Below, piece by piece: positions 9,429-19,131 of a stretch of DNA of 33,996 nt. This DNA is from Gracilariopsis chorda. Lineage: Eukaryota; Rhodophyta; Florideophyceae; Gracilariales; Gracilariaceae. The number at the start of each line of letters is the position of its first letter. Position 1 is the stretch's first letter. The notes beneath the pieces were generated by a model, which searched no databases, had not been told where the DNA came from, and saw only the letters and a list, made by a program, of their open reading frames with translations. The translations under genes were made by a program, and so were the position numbers. The stretch lies in NCBI GenBank assembly GCA_003194525.1, contig NBIV01000500.1, positions 1 to 33,996 on the forward strand. Reading direction: 5' to 3'.

Positions 9429-10961
9429 GCCATGAACAGTGAGTACGAGTCTCTGATGGAGCATGACACATGGGAGTTAGTGCCAAGGCCAGCTGACAGC
9501 AACGTGATATCATCCAAGTGGGTATTTGTGCAAAAATATGAGGCTGGCGACAACGATGAACCGACAGTGAGGTACAAGGCTCGTGTGGTGGCTCGAGGGT
9601 TTCTGCAGATCGAAGGTGTAGACTTCTCCGAGACGTATGCACCAGTGGTCAAATTCACATCCATTAGAATGATTCTGTCCATTGTAGCAGTGCAGAACTA
9701 TCATCTGCACCAGATGGATGTGAAGACTGCATTCTTGAATGGCGACCTGGAAGAGACTGTGTACATGGAGCAGCCGGACGGATCCATCAAACCTGGGAAC
9801 GAGGACTTGGTATGCCTTCTCAAGAAAGCCATCTATGGGCTACGACAGGCATCAAGGCAGTGGTTTGCAAAGATGTACTTGTTCCTCGTGGGTTGGATGG
9901 GTCTGAAGCCAAACGTTGCAGACGAGTGCGTCTACACCGGAGAGGTACTGGGAGCGCTTGTGATCATTGCTCTTTATGTGGACGACTTGCTCATTGCGAG
10001 CCCAAGTATGGAGACAATGAATCGCGTAAAGCGTGAACTGTCAAAACGTTTTCAGATGAAGGATCTCAGTGAAGCGCGCATGGTACTTGGGTTCGAGATC
10101 CATCGTGATCGATCCAAAAGACAGCTGTACCTGACACAGTCTGCATACACGCGTAAGGTCTTAGAACGTTTTGGCATGTTGCAGTGCAAACCAATGGACA
10201 CTCCCATGGACTCCGGTGCTGGCCTCACTAAGGTAGAAGAGCCTCTGACGAACATCCCGTATCGCCAGGTGATCGGTTGTCTGATGTATCTCTCTGTTGG
10301 CACTCGACCGGACATCTCGTTTGCAGTGTCCAAGCTAGCCAAGTATGTCGAGAAACCTGGAGAGACTCATTGGAAAGCGGTCAAGCGTGTTCTGCGTTAC
10401 CTCAATGGCATTCGCTCCCTCAGACTTACTTATGGCACCACGACTGATACTCAGCTGTATGGATACGTAGACTCTGACTGGGCAGGTGATACATCCAACC
10501 GCAAGTCCACCAGTGGGTATGTGTTCATGATGTGCGGTGCTCCTGTGTCTTGGAGCTCGCGCCAACAGGAAGTAGTTGCATTGTCTAGCGCTGAGGCTGA
10601 GTATGTGAGTCTGTGCAGTGGGACGAAGGAAGCGATCTGGCTGAGACGACTGTGGAGTGGCATTGGCAACGCGAGTGGACTACACGTGGATGAGTCAGTG
10701 ACGCTAATGATTGAGCCCACAACTGTGTACGTGGACAACCAAGGTTGCATCGACCTTGCTCGAAATGGAGTTGTGAACAAGCGTACTAAGCACATTGATA
10801 TTCGCTTTCACTTCACCAGAGAGACTGTACGCGACAAAGCCGTCCAGTTGCAGTACTGTTCCACGGAAGACATGGTTGCCGATATGCTGACGAAAGCGCT
10901 CGGTCGAGTTAAGCTGGCAAGGTTCCGCGGTGAGTGTAACTTGCTCCCCTTAGACCTATGA
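9429..10961 (+). CDS. Reverse transcriptase-RNase H part of B polyprotein (after in-frame stop)
   Basis: Same frame as the upstream part, separated only by TAG 9426-9428. Counting from the Met at 9432: RVT_2 reverse transcriptase starts with WELVPRP and SKWVFVQKYE, then ARGFLQIEGVDFSETYAPV, MDVKTAFLNGDLEETVYM and the catalytic YVDDLLIAS with D184 and D185. RNase H has YVDSDWAGD (D347), SSAEAEY (E388) and VYVDNQG (D435), and a TKHIDIRFHF segment. It ends at TGA 10959-10961, 20 bp before the 3' LTR. No own promoter or leader; expression would need readthrough or internal initiation, so probably non-functional now although the domain itself looks intact. Confidence 0.92.
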   Translation, partial: AMNSEYESLMEHDTWELVPRPADSNVISSKWVFVQKYEAGDNDEPTVRYKARVVARGFLQIEGVDFSETYAPVVKFTSIRMILSIVAVQNYHLHQMDVKTAFLNGDLEETVYMEQPDGSIKPGNEDLVCLLKKAIYGLRQASRQWFAKMYLFLVGWMGLKPNVADECVYTGEVLGALVIIALYVDDLLIASPSMETMNRVKRELSKRFQMKDLSEARMVLGFEIHRDRSKRQLYLTQSAYTRKVLERFGMLQCKPMDTPMDSGAGLTKVEEPLTNIPYRQVIGCLMYLSVGTRPDISFAVSKLAKYVEKPGETHWKAVKRVLRYLNGIRSLRLTYGTTTDTQLYGYVDSDWAGDTSNRKSTSGYVFMMCGAPVSWSSRQQEVVALSSAEAEYVSLCSGTKEAIWLRRLWSGIGNASGLHVDESVTLMIEPTTVYVDNQGCIDLARNGVVNKRTKHIDIRFHFTRETVRDKAVQLQYCSTEDMVADMLTKALGRVKLARFRGECNLLPLDL

Positions 10962-10971
10962 AGTCAGTGAC

Positions 10972-10981
10972 AGAGGGGGGG
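10972..10981 (+). other. Polypurine tract of B
   Basis: AGAGGGGGGG immediately before the 3' LTR, expected plus-strand primer. The 21 bp 10961-10981 are identical to 19121-19141 in C. Confidence 0.85.
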
Positions 10982-11282
10982 TGTTGGCAGTAGTACCTTT
11001 GCTGTCACTGAAAACCAAATGTTCCGGGGAGCATGGGCTATTTTGGAGGGTACCTCTGCAAAACCGCATATGCGCGTGTGCGCGAACCCAACGTGAAACT
11101 GGCTTCTGATTGGCTACTGCAAATGTACATATGCAACGTGGTGCGTACAAGTGGTATGGCATAACTGGATCGGTTGGACACACCCACGTGTCCAGCTACT
11201 ACAGTGGTCACAGTGTACGTTGTGTGCAGGGGATACTGGTGAAGTGGTTGACAGCTGGTACAAGTTGTACAGCAGTGGTTGG
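10982..11282 (+). repeat. 3' LTR of B, left piece
   Basis: First 301 bp of the 3' LTR, matching 4925-5225 with about seven substitutions. It ends in GTTGG (11278-11282), the left target duplication of element A. Confidence 0.95.
11278..11282 (+). repeat. Target site duplication of element A, left copy
   Basis: GTTGG, repeated at 22199-22203. The intact 5' LTR of B has one copy at the corresponding place. Confidence 0.93.
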
Positions 11283-11390
11283 TGTTGATGTTAGCACATA
11301 GTCGAGTGCCTGGTAGTCCTGGGACATCGTAAAGCAACACTTGGAACCAAAGTTTGATATAACGGAGGGCTGTTTTTGGGACCTGCTCTA

Positions 11391-11470
11391 CAAAAGCGCA
11401 TATGCGTGTGTTCTCAAACCCAACGTGAAACGGGCATATGATTGGCTACTGCAAATACTCATATGCAACG
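11391..11470 (+). promoter_or_regulatory. Conserved U3 module of A 5' LTR
   Basis: AAAAGCGCATATGCGTGTG, then AACCCAACGTGAAACGGGC, then TGATTGGCTACTGCAAAT and CATATGCAAC. Same motif order as in B and E LTRs. Second copy at 21494-21573. Confidence 0.6.
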
Positions 11471-11968
11471 TATTGGCTACAAGTGTTATGCATTCTATGG
11501 GTCCTGGGCACGGAACTGGCCACTTGGCATAAGGTGAATGGGCATGGTACTGAAGAATATGTGTGGCTACATGTGGTTTACAGGTATATGGAAGTGTGTC
11601 ATGTGTGCGCTTGTGCAAATAAGCACGTGCCATGCACGCAACACACCTAGGGTATGTACATGGATGCGGTGGCATGTGTATTTGTGCTTTGTCATTGTCA
11701 TGATGATGCGAGGTAGTGTGTATACAGTGCTGCAGCATGCTGGCACATTGTTGGCATGTCCGGTTCACTTATTGTGCGTTGTTGGCTGCTTGGTTCACTT
11801 GGTGTGCGTGGTTGCAATGTGTTGTAATGTTGTTATGCCTGGTTGTACTAAGCTGTAATCAGTTTGTGCAACCCTTATTGTGTTATGTTTGATTATGATT
11901 GGTAGTATTGGGTGTCCCCACTTAGTGCTGTAGGGTTTTCTTGTAGTGGAAGTGCGAAGTAGATGTGC

Positions 11969-11976
11969 TATATAAG
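11969..11976 (+). promoter_or_regulatory. TATA box of A 5' LTR
   Basis: TATATAAG about 120 bp before the LTR end. Its position relative to the conserved CCAAGTAAA downstream string is the same as in B and C. Confidence 0.7.
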
Positions 11977-12095
11977 ACTCTGAAGTCGCAGTACCAAGTA
12001 AACTCGGCCCTAAGCCTGGCAACCTTCACTCTTTATTTTCTTTCTTTCTTTCCTTTTTCATTTCCGCCGAAGCCCAACTATCGTTTACATCATAA

Positions 12096-12110
12096 GGTTA
12101 TGGGCCCAGA
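12096..12110 (+). other. Primer binding site of A (half-tRNA type)
   Basis: GGTTATGGGCCCAGA; 14 of 15 nt complementary to the anticodon-arm region of initiator Met tRNA. Confidence 0.85.
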
Positions 12111-12885
12111 GCGTCGATATTTTGCAGACGTCGCGCTCTTTTGACTTTCTTTCGTTCGATTCATCGTCTTGCGCAGATCATCTTTGCGAGTCTTGTGGAA
12201 GTACTTGGTGCTGTGGTGAAAGTAGGCAAAGCGTTCAGAGACACCTTCTCTGGTAAGCCGACCTGCGCCTGTTCCGATCCCGTCTCCATTGCTTCAGCGC
12301 ACAAGGAAGACCGCGCTATTTTCCTGCAAGTGTCTAGCAGGGGTTAACTGGTGAACGCTTATCGCGACAGCTACTAACCTCCCTGGGACGACACGTACGG
12401 ATTGTAAAGCCCCTCGTTCTGAAGTGCGCAGAACAGGGTAGGTCAAGAAGAATTTCGTACCTCACCTGGAGAGAGTTACCAGGGTCCAGGGGTTCAACCC
12501 TTAGGGTAGCGGAGGTAGTTTCTCCCGTCAGTGCGCCCGCCTTTACGAAGTTATTTTCATTTCCGAGTTTGCTTCAGAGCTACTCGTGACTATACTCCGG
12601 GCGTAGAGGACCCGACCTCCGCCTGTGATTCGCGTACCAGACGCGTCTGGACGAGCGTTGAGACTTGGTTACACGGTCTCCGCTGGCGCCCTCGCTGTTG
12701 AGTTTTGAGATACTCCGCTCCAGTTCCCTCCTCATAGTGTGACATCAGCTGCAAGTCAATAGCTGTATCGCGATCAGGCATTCATATTAGCTTCTGGTCA
12801 ACTTTCTAAGCATCGAGTCCCTCACTCTGCTTCATTTTCATTTCATTTGGTTTCATTTTTTGGTGGTTGATCTCCTTCTGGAACA
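12111..12885 (+). other. Structured 5' leader of A
   Basis: No gene supported. Landmarks: donor-like CTGGTAAGCCG (12250-12260), conserved stem with sides 12338-12346 and 12375-12385, hairpin CCTGG (12465-12469) with CCAGG (12479-12483), small hairpin 12488-12502, and the pre-gag block ending TTTCTCCCGTCAGTGCGCC (about 12503-12537). The same elements occur in the leaders of B, C and E. Confidence 0.7.
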
Positions 12886-15674
12886 ATGTCCGACTCCGAA
12901 GTTGAGTCCGAAACCACCTCTGGTGTGAAGATCCCACGCTTCCATGGTAAGCGAGGTGAAGATTACTCCCTATGGCGACACCGTCTACGTGCCGCGTGTC
13001 GAATTAAAGGTGTCTGGAATGTGGTTATGTCCAGTTCGGAGGAGTCATCTAGTGCCACAATGACACAAGCGTCTATTTCTAGTGCGACCCAGACACCCTC
13101 CCGTATACTTGCAAAGCGCGAAAAGGCATGTGCAATCATCATTTGTGCACTTGGTGATGCCCCACTGCGTGTAGTCATGGATGTGGATGATGACCCTGGT
13201 CACATGCTTCAACTACTTGATGCGAGATATGCCTCAAACAGGACTGTGTCTCGTATAGCTGTGCAGACTCAGCTGTTCAGAATGTCATACAAAGGCCAAA
13301 ACATGTCTGAGTATGTGGACCAGTTTGCCTGTCTGTTCTCGCAGCTGGACCGCATGGGCAAGGATGCGGCTATACCTGAGTCTCACAAGGCACCTATGCT
13401 TCTGGCCTCTATTGACCCCAACTGCTCTTTGGAGTCAACTGCCGCAGCACTTAGGACCAAGGAGATCTCCGAACTGACATGGGACTATGTGGCGACAACC
13501 CTGATTGATGAATATAATGCTCGTCAAATGGGTTCAGGTAGTTCCAGTAGAGGTCGTAATCGCAAAAAGAACAGGTACAAGGGTGGTGCCCGAATAAGTG
13601 GACACAGCAGATCATCGATTGGTAATGAAAATGATGGTAACGCGTCAGATTCGACCACTGTTAACGACCCCACTGGTCGTGCGTATGCTGCTGGAAGCAG
13701 AAACGGGTACCACTGCACCTTCTGCGACCGTGATGGACACACCCAAGACCGATGTCACGTGAATCCAGACAACCCTGACAACCATCTGCCACAAGCAATC
13801 TTGGACCAGCTGAGGGTGAACGCAGTTGAGAAGCCAAAGCGTTCTGGGAAGTCATCCAGTAGAGCGTCCAAAGTTGAGATTGCTGGTGTTGCTAGTGAGA
13901 AGTCTTCAGTGGTACCGCCAGCTATTAGCCACATCGACACTTATGCGGACAGTGGTGCTACGTCTCATTTCTTCTGTTCTGTATCTGCGTTCGTTCCAGA
14001 CACACTGATTGACATACCAGAGAAGAAAATTGAGCTAGCTGACAACACCACGGTGAATGCCGCGCAACAAGGAGATGTCATACTACCCTTCTCGGATGTG
14101 AACCTCAGGTTGGCGAAAGTGCTGCTAGTTCCGAATCTTGGATATAACCTAGTATCTGTAGGTTGCTTAGCTGACAAGGGTATCCAGTCACGGTTCTGTG
14201 GTAAGGAGGTAACCCTACAACATGAGCACGGGTTTGACATTGGACGTGGGACTCGTCATAATCGTTCCCGTCTGTACATGCTACCCAACCCCATTGACCA
14301 CTGGGATACATCCAAGATGCTTTCTGCAACAGACGACAGCACAAGTACATTGTGGCATCGCAGACTGGCACATATGAATGAGTATGACCTACAAAAGGTT
14401 CATGAACATGTCGACGGAGTACCAAAACTCAAGTGCATGGAGGAGATATGTCGATCGTGTCGGCTTGGCAAAGCACATAAACTGCCATTTCTGGGCAAGT
14501 TTGAAAGATCTGACAACGTTGGAGACATTGTGCACTCAGACATTATGGGTCCATTAGTGCCATCGTTCCCAGATCGATTCCGGTATGCCTCTGGATTTGT
14601 GGATGATCACTCGCGATATGCAGTACTTGGGTTCATGATGCATAGGTCTGAGATTGCACAAGTGTTCTTGGGTGTGAGACAGAAGCTCAAACAGCTTGGA
14701 GGAGAGCATGTGCTTATTCGAAAGCTGCACTCTGACAATGCCGAAGAGTACATTGCCTTGCAAGAGAATCCCAAGAATGGTCTCCAGGAGGTATCGTTTT
14801 CTCCACCGTATACCCCAGAACATAATGCCATTGCAGAGCGCATCAATCGCACTATGGGTGAAGCTGCCCGAGCTTTGCTCATTCAAGCAAATCTTCCAGA
14901 ATGTTTGTGGTCATATGCACTGAAACATGTTATTTATGTTCGCAATAGAGTGCCGCACTCCACCACTGGCGTAACACCGTATGTGCTAGTGAATGAAACT
15001 AGGGCTTGTTTGAAGTATGTCAGAGTATTTGGATGTGCCGCATATGTATTAAAAATGAACCCGGGCACCAAGTTCGAATCTCGTGCACTTGAGGGAGTGT
15101 ACTTGCAGACTCTTGAGCATGGTGTTTATGAGGTCCTAGTTACTGATGACGACGATATTCCTCGAATAGTAAGGTCCCGTCATGTCACTTTTGATGAATC
15201 TAGGTTCCCTGGTGCACCATATCTCGGCAACTATGTGGATGACGAAAGCACATCAGATAGTACTTATCATTCTGAGAACGATATGGATAGCATCAGTTCG
15301 GATGAATTCTCTGTTGATGACGTTGAAAACATCATGTCAAACTCAGAAAATGGTACAATAGACCACCCTGAGGCACCAACAGACATTATGGTTGACCCTG
15401 CAACAGTAAACTTTGATACTGCCGAGGACAGTTCGAGTGATGAAGAGCAGTCAAATGACGATGGAGGTGACATTGAACAGGAAAATGTTGACTCTGAGTC
15501 ACAATCACGGTATCCTCGTCGCACAAGGCGTGCACCACAACGCTGGTGGCATATGGCTGGCACTGCCAAATCTGAGGTTGAGGTGACCACGAGTGATGAT
15601 CCCACACTAAAGGAAGCACTGTCTGCCACCCCAACTGAAAGCGAGCAATGGCTAAATGCCATTGATGAAGAGTT
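12886..15674 (+). CDS. Gag-protease-integrase part of A polyprotein, interrupted by C
   Basis: Gag starts MSDSEVESETTSG, with a FHGKRGEDYSLWRHRLRAA segment typical of copia Gag. Zinc knuckle CX2CX4HX4C with C277, C280, H285 and C290. Aspartic protease motif TYADSGATSHFF with D355. Pre-integrase finger LWHRRLAHMN ... CRSCRLGKAHK. Integrase acidic residues D552, D617 and E651, with only 33 residues between the last two. An acidic Ser/Asp-rich linker leads to RYPRRTRRAPQRWW. At 15674 the frame runs into C and would stop at 15687. The coding sequence resumes in the same frame after the second GAGTT copy at 19894. The combined gag-pol would be about 1428 residues, a normal copia length. Confidence 0.95.
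15670..15674 (+). repeat. Target site duplication of C, left copy
   Basis: GAGTT, repeated at 19889-19893; a single copy is expected in uninterrupted family A pol. Confidence 0.95.
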
Positions 15675-16023
15675 TGTTGGATATTGACCTTGTGCTGTCA
15701 CTGCTGGAAGTTGATCTTGTGCTGTGCATGAACCGAGTTGTTGCTGGAGACACGTGTGTAGCAAGCACAGATGGTATGCTGTACAGTATGCACAAGTATG
15801 TACGTGGACGTGTTGCACACGTTGATGTATGCTGAAGCACTATGGTGATGATTGTGGTACAGCGATGAGGTCTACAGGAGGATTCGAGTAACTTGTTGTT
15901 GCTGACGTAGGACTTGTGATGACGTGTGGTTATGTATTCCTGGTGAGTGTGTGTATACACATGATGATGAGTTGTACGGATTACAGTGTGTTGGCAGAAC
16001 GTGAATGTGTACATGGTCATGGT

Positions 16024-16160
16024 TGTGTGTAGGCACGTAACATGTTGTGTAGTGTCGTGCACTGTTGTGTGCAGGCACGTAACATGTTGTGTAGTGTCGT
16101 GCACTGTTGTTGTGTAGGCACGTAACTTGTGGTGTACTGTTGTGCACTGTTGTGCATTGT
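16024..16160 (+). repeat. Tandem repeat in C 5' LTR U3
   Basis: About three copies of a 42-43-bp unit around AGGCACGTAACATGTTGTG (starts at 16031, 16073, 16116), the third partial and diverged, then short TGTTGTGCA repeats. A second array is at 19491-19627 in the 3' LTR. Repeated U3 blocks often act as enhancers. Confidence 0.85.
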
Positions 16161-16306
16161 TGTGCATTGTTCGTTGTAAGCTGTTATGAATTATAGCAGT
16201 GTTGCCATGTTATGTTAGAATATGATTGGTAGTATTGAGTGTCTCCGCCTAGTGGCTTAGGGTTTAGTGAGAGTTGTAGTTGAGCTGTACTGCAGTGATG
16301 AAGTTC

Positions 16307-16314
16307 TATATAAG
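16307..16314 (+). promoter_or_regulatory. TATA box of C 5' LTR
   Basis: TATATAAG, matching the TATA position in A and B LTRs; second copy at 19774-19781 in the 3' LTR. Confidence 0.7.
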
Positions 16315-16421
16315 TTGCGACTGAGGCTCCTCCAAGTAAACTCCGAGCCAGAGCTGGCGAACTTCCCTTTCATCCCCCCACCTTCCTTATCCAACCTTCC
16401 CTTTCGCAGCTACGTCTATCA

Positions 16422-16436
16422 GGTTATGGGCCCAGC
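16422..16436 (+). other. Primer binding site of C (half-tRNA type)
   Basis: GGTTATGGGCCCAGC, the same 15 nt as in B, immediately after the LTR terminal CA. Confidence 0.87.
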
Positions 16437-17592
16437 CCCGCTGACCGCTGCCGTTATCGTTCATCTCTCGCCGCTCTCCCTCACCGCCGTTCACCCGCTT
16501 CGCTGTTTCGTTCTCTCCGTTTTCTTGGTCGTACCGTTGCGTCGGGTGTGTTGACCGTGTTGTTGGTTGGTGTTGATCGCTATCCGTTTCGTTGGTCTCC
16601 CTCCGTTATCTTGTTCTTGGGATCCCCGCGTCGTCTTTGCGGGTTCTGATCCGAGAGGTTGAGTACCGTTTGTTGTTGAAGTCTGTGCATTCGTGTTTGT
16701 GCTCAGCAGTTCGAGAAGTCTGTGCACCTGTGATTGTGTGCTCAGGATCTGTTTGTGTGTGTGTGTTAGTGTCTTTGTGGTGATCACTGTGTGTCTTGTG
16801 CTACGAGCGGTTGATCCGGGTACTTTGTATTCGGGGACGTTAGCCTGGCGACTTGAACCAAAGCGGGTGTTCCGTCTTGCGAGTTTCCCACCGGTCCTTC
16901 GGGGCGGATAACGGTGTCGGTCGAAAGACCTGGTAAGCTTTGCGGGGGCATCTGTGGACGGGGTGTTGTGGCGCACTGCCTTGACCTCGGTGTTTCACTC
17001 TTGTTTGTGTTTGACTCGACTGTGTGTCGAGTTCTTGGGCTGTGGTGAAGGCAAACTGAGACGAGCTTTTGATCTGTATTAGTGACCTTCGGGCATTGGT
17101 GCAGGGAGGCGACGTACCGTAGGCTGACCTCCCTCTGGGATCAGGCCGCGTGTGATCTTTATTGATTGCGCGTTAGGAGCGTACTTTGGTTTGTCATAGT
17201 AGCTGCAGTTTCGAGGTCGCGCAAGTTCTTGTAAGAGACTAGAGAGGGTTTTACTTGGTGAAGACATATCTTTGGTCATTAACCATCCTCTGGACGTCTC
17301 GTAGAGAGCGACGCGCCTTCTCCTGAAACGTGGGAGGAGGTAGACAGAAGAAGTCGTTTCCTTCCCGGAAGGTCTCCGGGGGTCAGGGGTCCGACTCCCT
17401 AGGGTAGCGGGTATAGGAAGCCCTGCCAGTGCGCCCGATTTAGAAGTTTGTTTGTTATTGTTGTTGTTGCGGTTGTTTTTGCTGTTGTTATTGTTGTTGT
17501 CGTGACTTGATCATCGTTGTTATTGTCGTTCTGATTGCCTTCGTGGTCATCGTTTCTCATTTTGTGCCTGCCTTGCATCTCGATTTTGTTGA
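16437..17592 (+). other. Structured 5' leader of C
   Basis: No gene supported. Parallel to the leader of B in most blocks, for example CTTGAACCAAAGCGGGTGT (near 16852), GCATCTGTGGACGGGGTG (near 16948) and GGATCAGGCCGCGTGTGA (near 17137). Donor-like CTGGTAAGCTT at 16930-16940; conserved stem 17243-17250 with 17280-17291; hairpin CCCGGA/TCTCCGGG near 17364-17381; pre-gag block ending CCTGCCAGTGCGCCCG (17422-17437); TTG-rich tract 17447-17512. Retention of this leader without pol points to a role in RNA packaging (inference). Confidence 0.72.
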
Positions 17593-19122
17593 ATGATGGA
17601 TTCTCTTAATGCGATGAGAATCGAAAAATTGGGTGAGGATAACTTCCATGTGTGGAAGCAGAAGGTTGAGTTACTTCTTGCGCTCAAGGACCTTGACGAT
17701 CACCTTGATTCCGTCAAACCCACAGATGAAAACGAGCTTTCTGCATGGAAGAAGAATGATGGCAAGGCTAGAGCTATCATTGGGCTCACTCTCAGTGACG
17801 ACCATCTAGAGCATGTGAGAGACACTGAAAGTGCAGCTGAGATGTGGAACACAATCTGTGACGTGTTTCAGCGTAAGTCTTTGCTGAATCGAATCAATGC
17901 ACGGCGTTGTTTCTACACTGCGAAGATGCGTGAAGATGAGAGAATGCTGCAGTTTATCAACCGAGTTCGTCATTTGGCATCTGACCTGAAGAGCATGGAC
18001 GCTGTTGTGGAGGACGAAGACATTGCTATGGCTATTCTGTGTGGACTTCCAGAACGTTTTGAACATCTCATCGTGGCAATTGACACTACCATTGGAGAGC
18101 GAGAGCTCAGTTTAGAGTTTGTGAAGAGCCGTCTGCTGCAAGAGGAGCAGCGTATGAGTGATCGAACGACGACTGAATCTGAAACTGATGCTGCGTTATT
18201 TAGCCGAAACTCACGTATGAGAATGCTCACGTGCTGGTACTGCAACAGAAAAGGTCATGTGCAAAGTGATTGTGTGAAGAAGAAACAGGACGTATGTAAC
18301 AGTGGTACTGTGCAGAACACTCACGCACATGATGCTCGTGTTGCCCACATGCGCAATGAGAATGTTTACGATGATATCGATTACACTTGCCTTGTGGTAA
18401 ATGATGTGAACAATGTTAAACGTGATACGTGGGTCGTAGACTCAGTTGCTACTGTGCATATGGCATGCGACAGAAGTTTGTTCACATCGTTCAAAGCAAT
18501 GACGAAATCTGTCCAGATGAGTAACAATCGCAGCGTGCATGCTTGTGCTATGGGATGCGTTGAACTTGCATTGAGCATTGATGGTGTTCGTAAGATGTGC
18601 CGACTTGAGCGTGTTTACTATGTTCCCGGACTCGAGCACAACGTGTTATCGGTTTCTGCGATGAACGATCGTGGAGCAGTTGTGCAGTTCACGAAACATG
18701 AGTGTGATGTGATTATGGGAACAAAGGTTGTGGCTAAGGCTCGAATGTGTGATGGTGTGTTCAAGTTGAACTTGGCATCAAATGTAAGAAGAAGTTCTAT
18801 TTTGACATCAGGTATGGGTGGTACCAAAGTACATAAGGCACGCAATGAGTGGAGTCGCGTGCGAAGTCGAAGTTTACCACCAGATACAAGCGGAAAGGTA
18901 TCACGCAATCTCAGAAAGTGTAGAGCAAGGGGGGGCTCTACAAGTGAAGTGAATGTGACTGAAGGTCATGATGTCTGGATTGCGGCTAAGAATTGTGCTG
19001 CGCAGCACAATTGTAAGGTAAACCGTGGTACGCAAAAGAAGAATGAAGACGGCAAGAGAACCCTACATGGAAACCGATATGCACCTCTGAGTGAAGAGGC
19101 CTTTTGTATTATTGACATTTAA
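17593..19122 (+). CDS. Gag with inactive protease-like domain and unique tail (element C)
   Basis: A 509-residue frame (second Met at 17596 aligns best with the start in B). Residues 1-205 are Gag, close to B Gag throughout. Zinc knuckle CX2CX4HX4C with C214, C217, H222 and C227. Residues about 275-390 align with the protease and following region, but the active-site triad reads D283-S284-V285 instead of DSG; GGT in B corresponds to GTT at 18445-18447. Glycine here is nearly invariant in retroviral-type proteases, so catalysis is doubtful. From about residue 393 similarity to B ends and a basic tail follows, rich in Lys, Arg and Ser, ending EEAFCIIDI; I do not recognise it. No pre-integrase finger, integrase or reverse transcriptase. 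Probably makes a particle protein that co-assembles with B Gag (inference). Confidence 0.93.
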   Translation: MMDSLNAMRIEKLGEDNFHVWKQKVELLLALKDLDDHLDSVKPTDENELSAWKKNDGKARAIIGLTLSDDHLEHVRDTESAAEMWNTICDVFQRKSLLNRINARRCFYTAKMREDERMLQFINRVRHLASDLKSMDAVVEDEDIAMAILCGLPERFEHLIVAIDTTIGERELSLEFVKSRLLQEEQRMSDRTTTESETDAALFSRNSRMRMLTCWYCNRKGHVQSDCVKKKQDVCNSGTVQNTHAHDARVAHMRNENVYDDIDYTCLVVNDVNNVKRDTWVVDSVATVHMACDRSLFTSFKAMTKSVQMSNNRSVHACAMGCVELALSIDGVRKMCRLERVYYVPGLEHNVLSVSAMNDRGAVVQFTKHECDVIMGTKVVAKARMCDGVFKLNLASNVRRSSILTSGMGGTKVHKARNEWSRVRSRSLPPDTSGKVSRNLRKCRARGGSTSEVNVTEGHDVWIAAKNCAAQHNCKVNRGTQKKNEDGKRTLHGNRYAPLSEEAFCIIDI

Positions 19123-19131
19123 GTCAGTGAC

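Larger units (their letters stand above)
11283..12095 (+). repeat. 5' LTR of A (813 bp)
   Basis: Starts TGTTGATGTTAGCACATAG. Contains the conserved U3 module (11391-11470), the ATTGGTAGTATTGGGTGTCC block near 11897-11918, and the TATA box. Ends CATCATAA against the primer site, while the 3' LTR ends CATCATCA. No gene inside; open frames on either strand recur only because the LTR is repeated. Confidence 0.96.
15675..16421 (+). repeat. 5' LTR of C (747 bp)
   Basis: Starts TGTTGGATATTGACC and ends GTCTATCA, canonical TG...CA, directly before the primer site. After about 35 bp, U3 differs from A and B and lacks their CATATG/CCAAT module. It has a tandem array (about 16024-16160), then the shared ATTGGTAGTATTGAGTGTC block (near 16225) and TATA box. 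No gene inside. Confidence 0.96.

Noticed and set aside
9107..9682. 191-aa antisense frame over the B integrase-RT linker (also in B-prime)
   Set aside because: Shadow of the coding strand; conservation follows from the sense protein.
11388..11768. Long antisense open frames in the A LTR (126 aa, repeated at 21491-21871)
   Set aside because: They recur only because the LTR is repeated, have skewed composition and no domain; chance frames.
12141..12347. 68-aa frame in the A leader as a small gene
   Set aside because: Overlaps conserved RNA structure; B and C leaders do not keep such a frame.
16024..16160. CRISPR-like array
   Set aside because: Units are contiguous without unique spacers, lie in an LTR and occur twice; eukaryotic context.
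15652..16167. Antisense 171-aa His/Thr-rich frame in the C LTR, repeated at 19119-19634
   Set aside because: It is the translation of the tandem repeat; low complexity, no start context or homologue.
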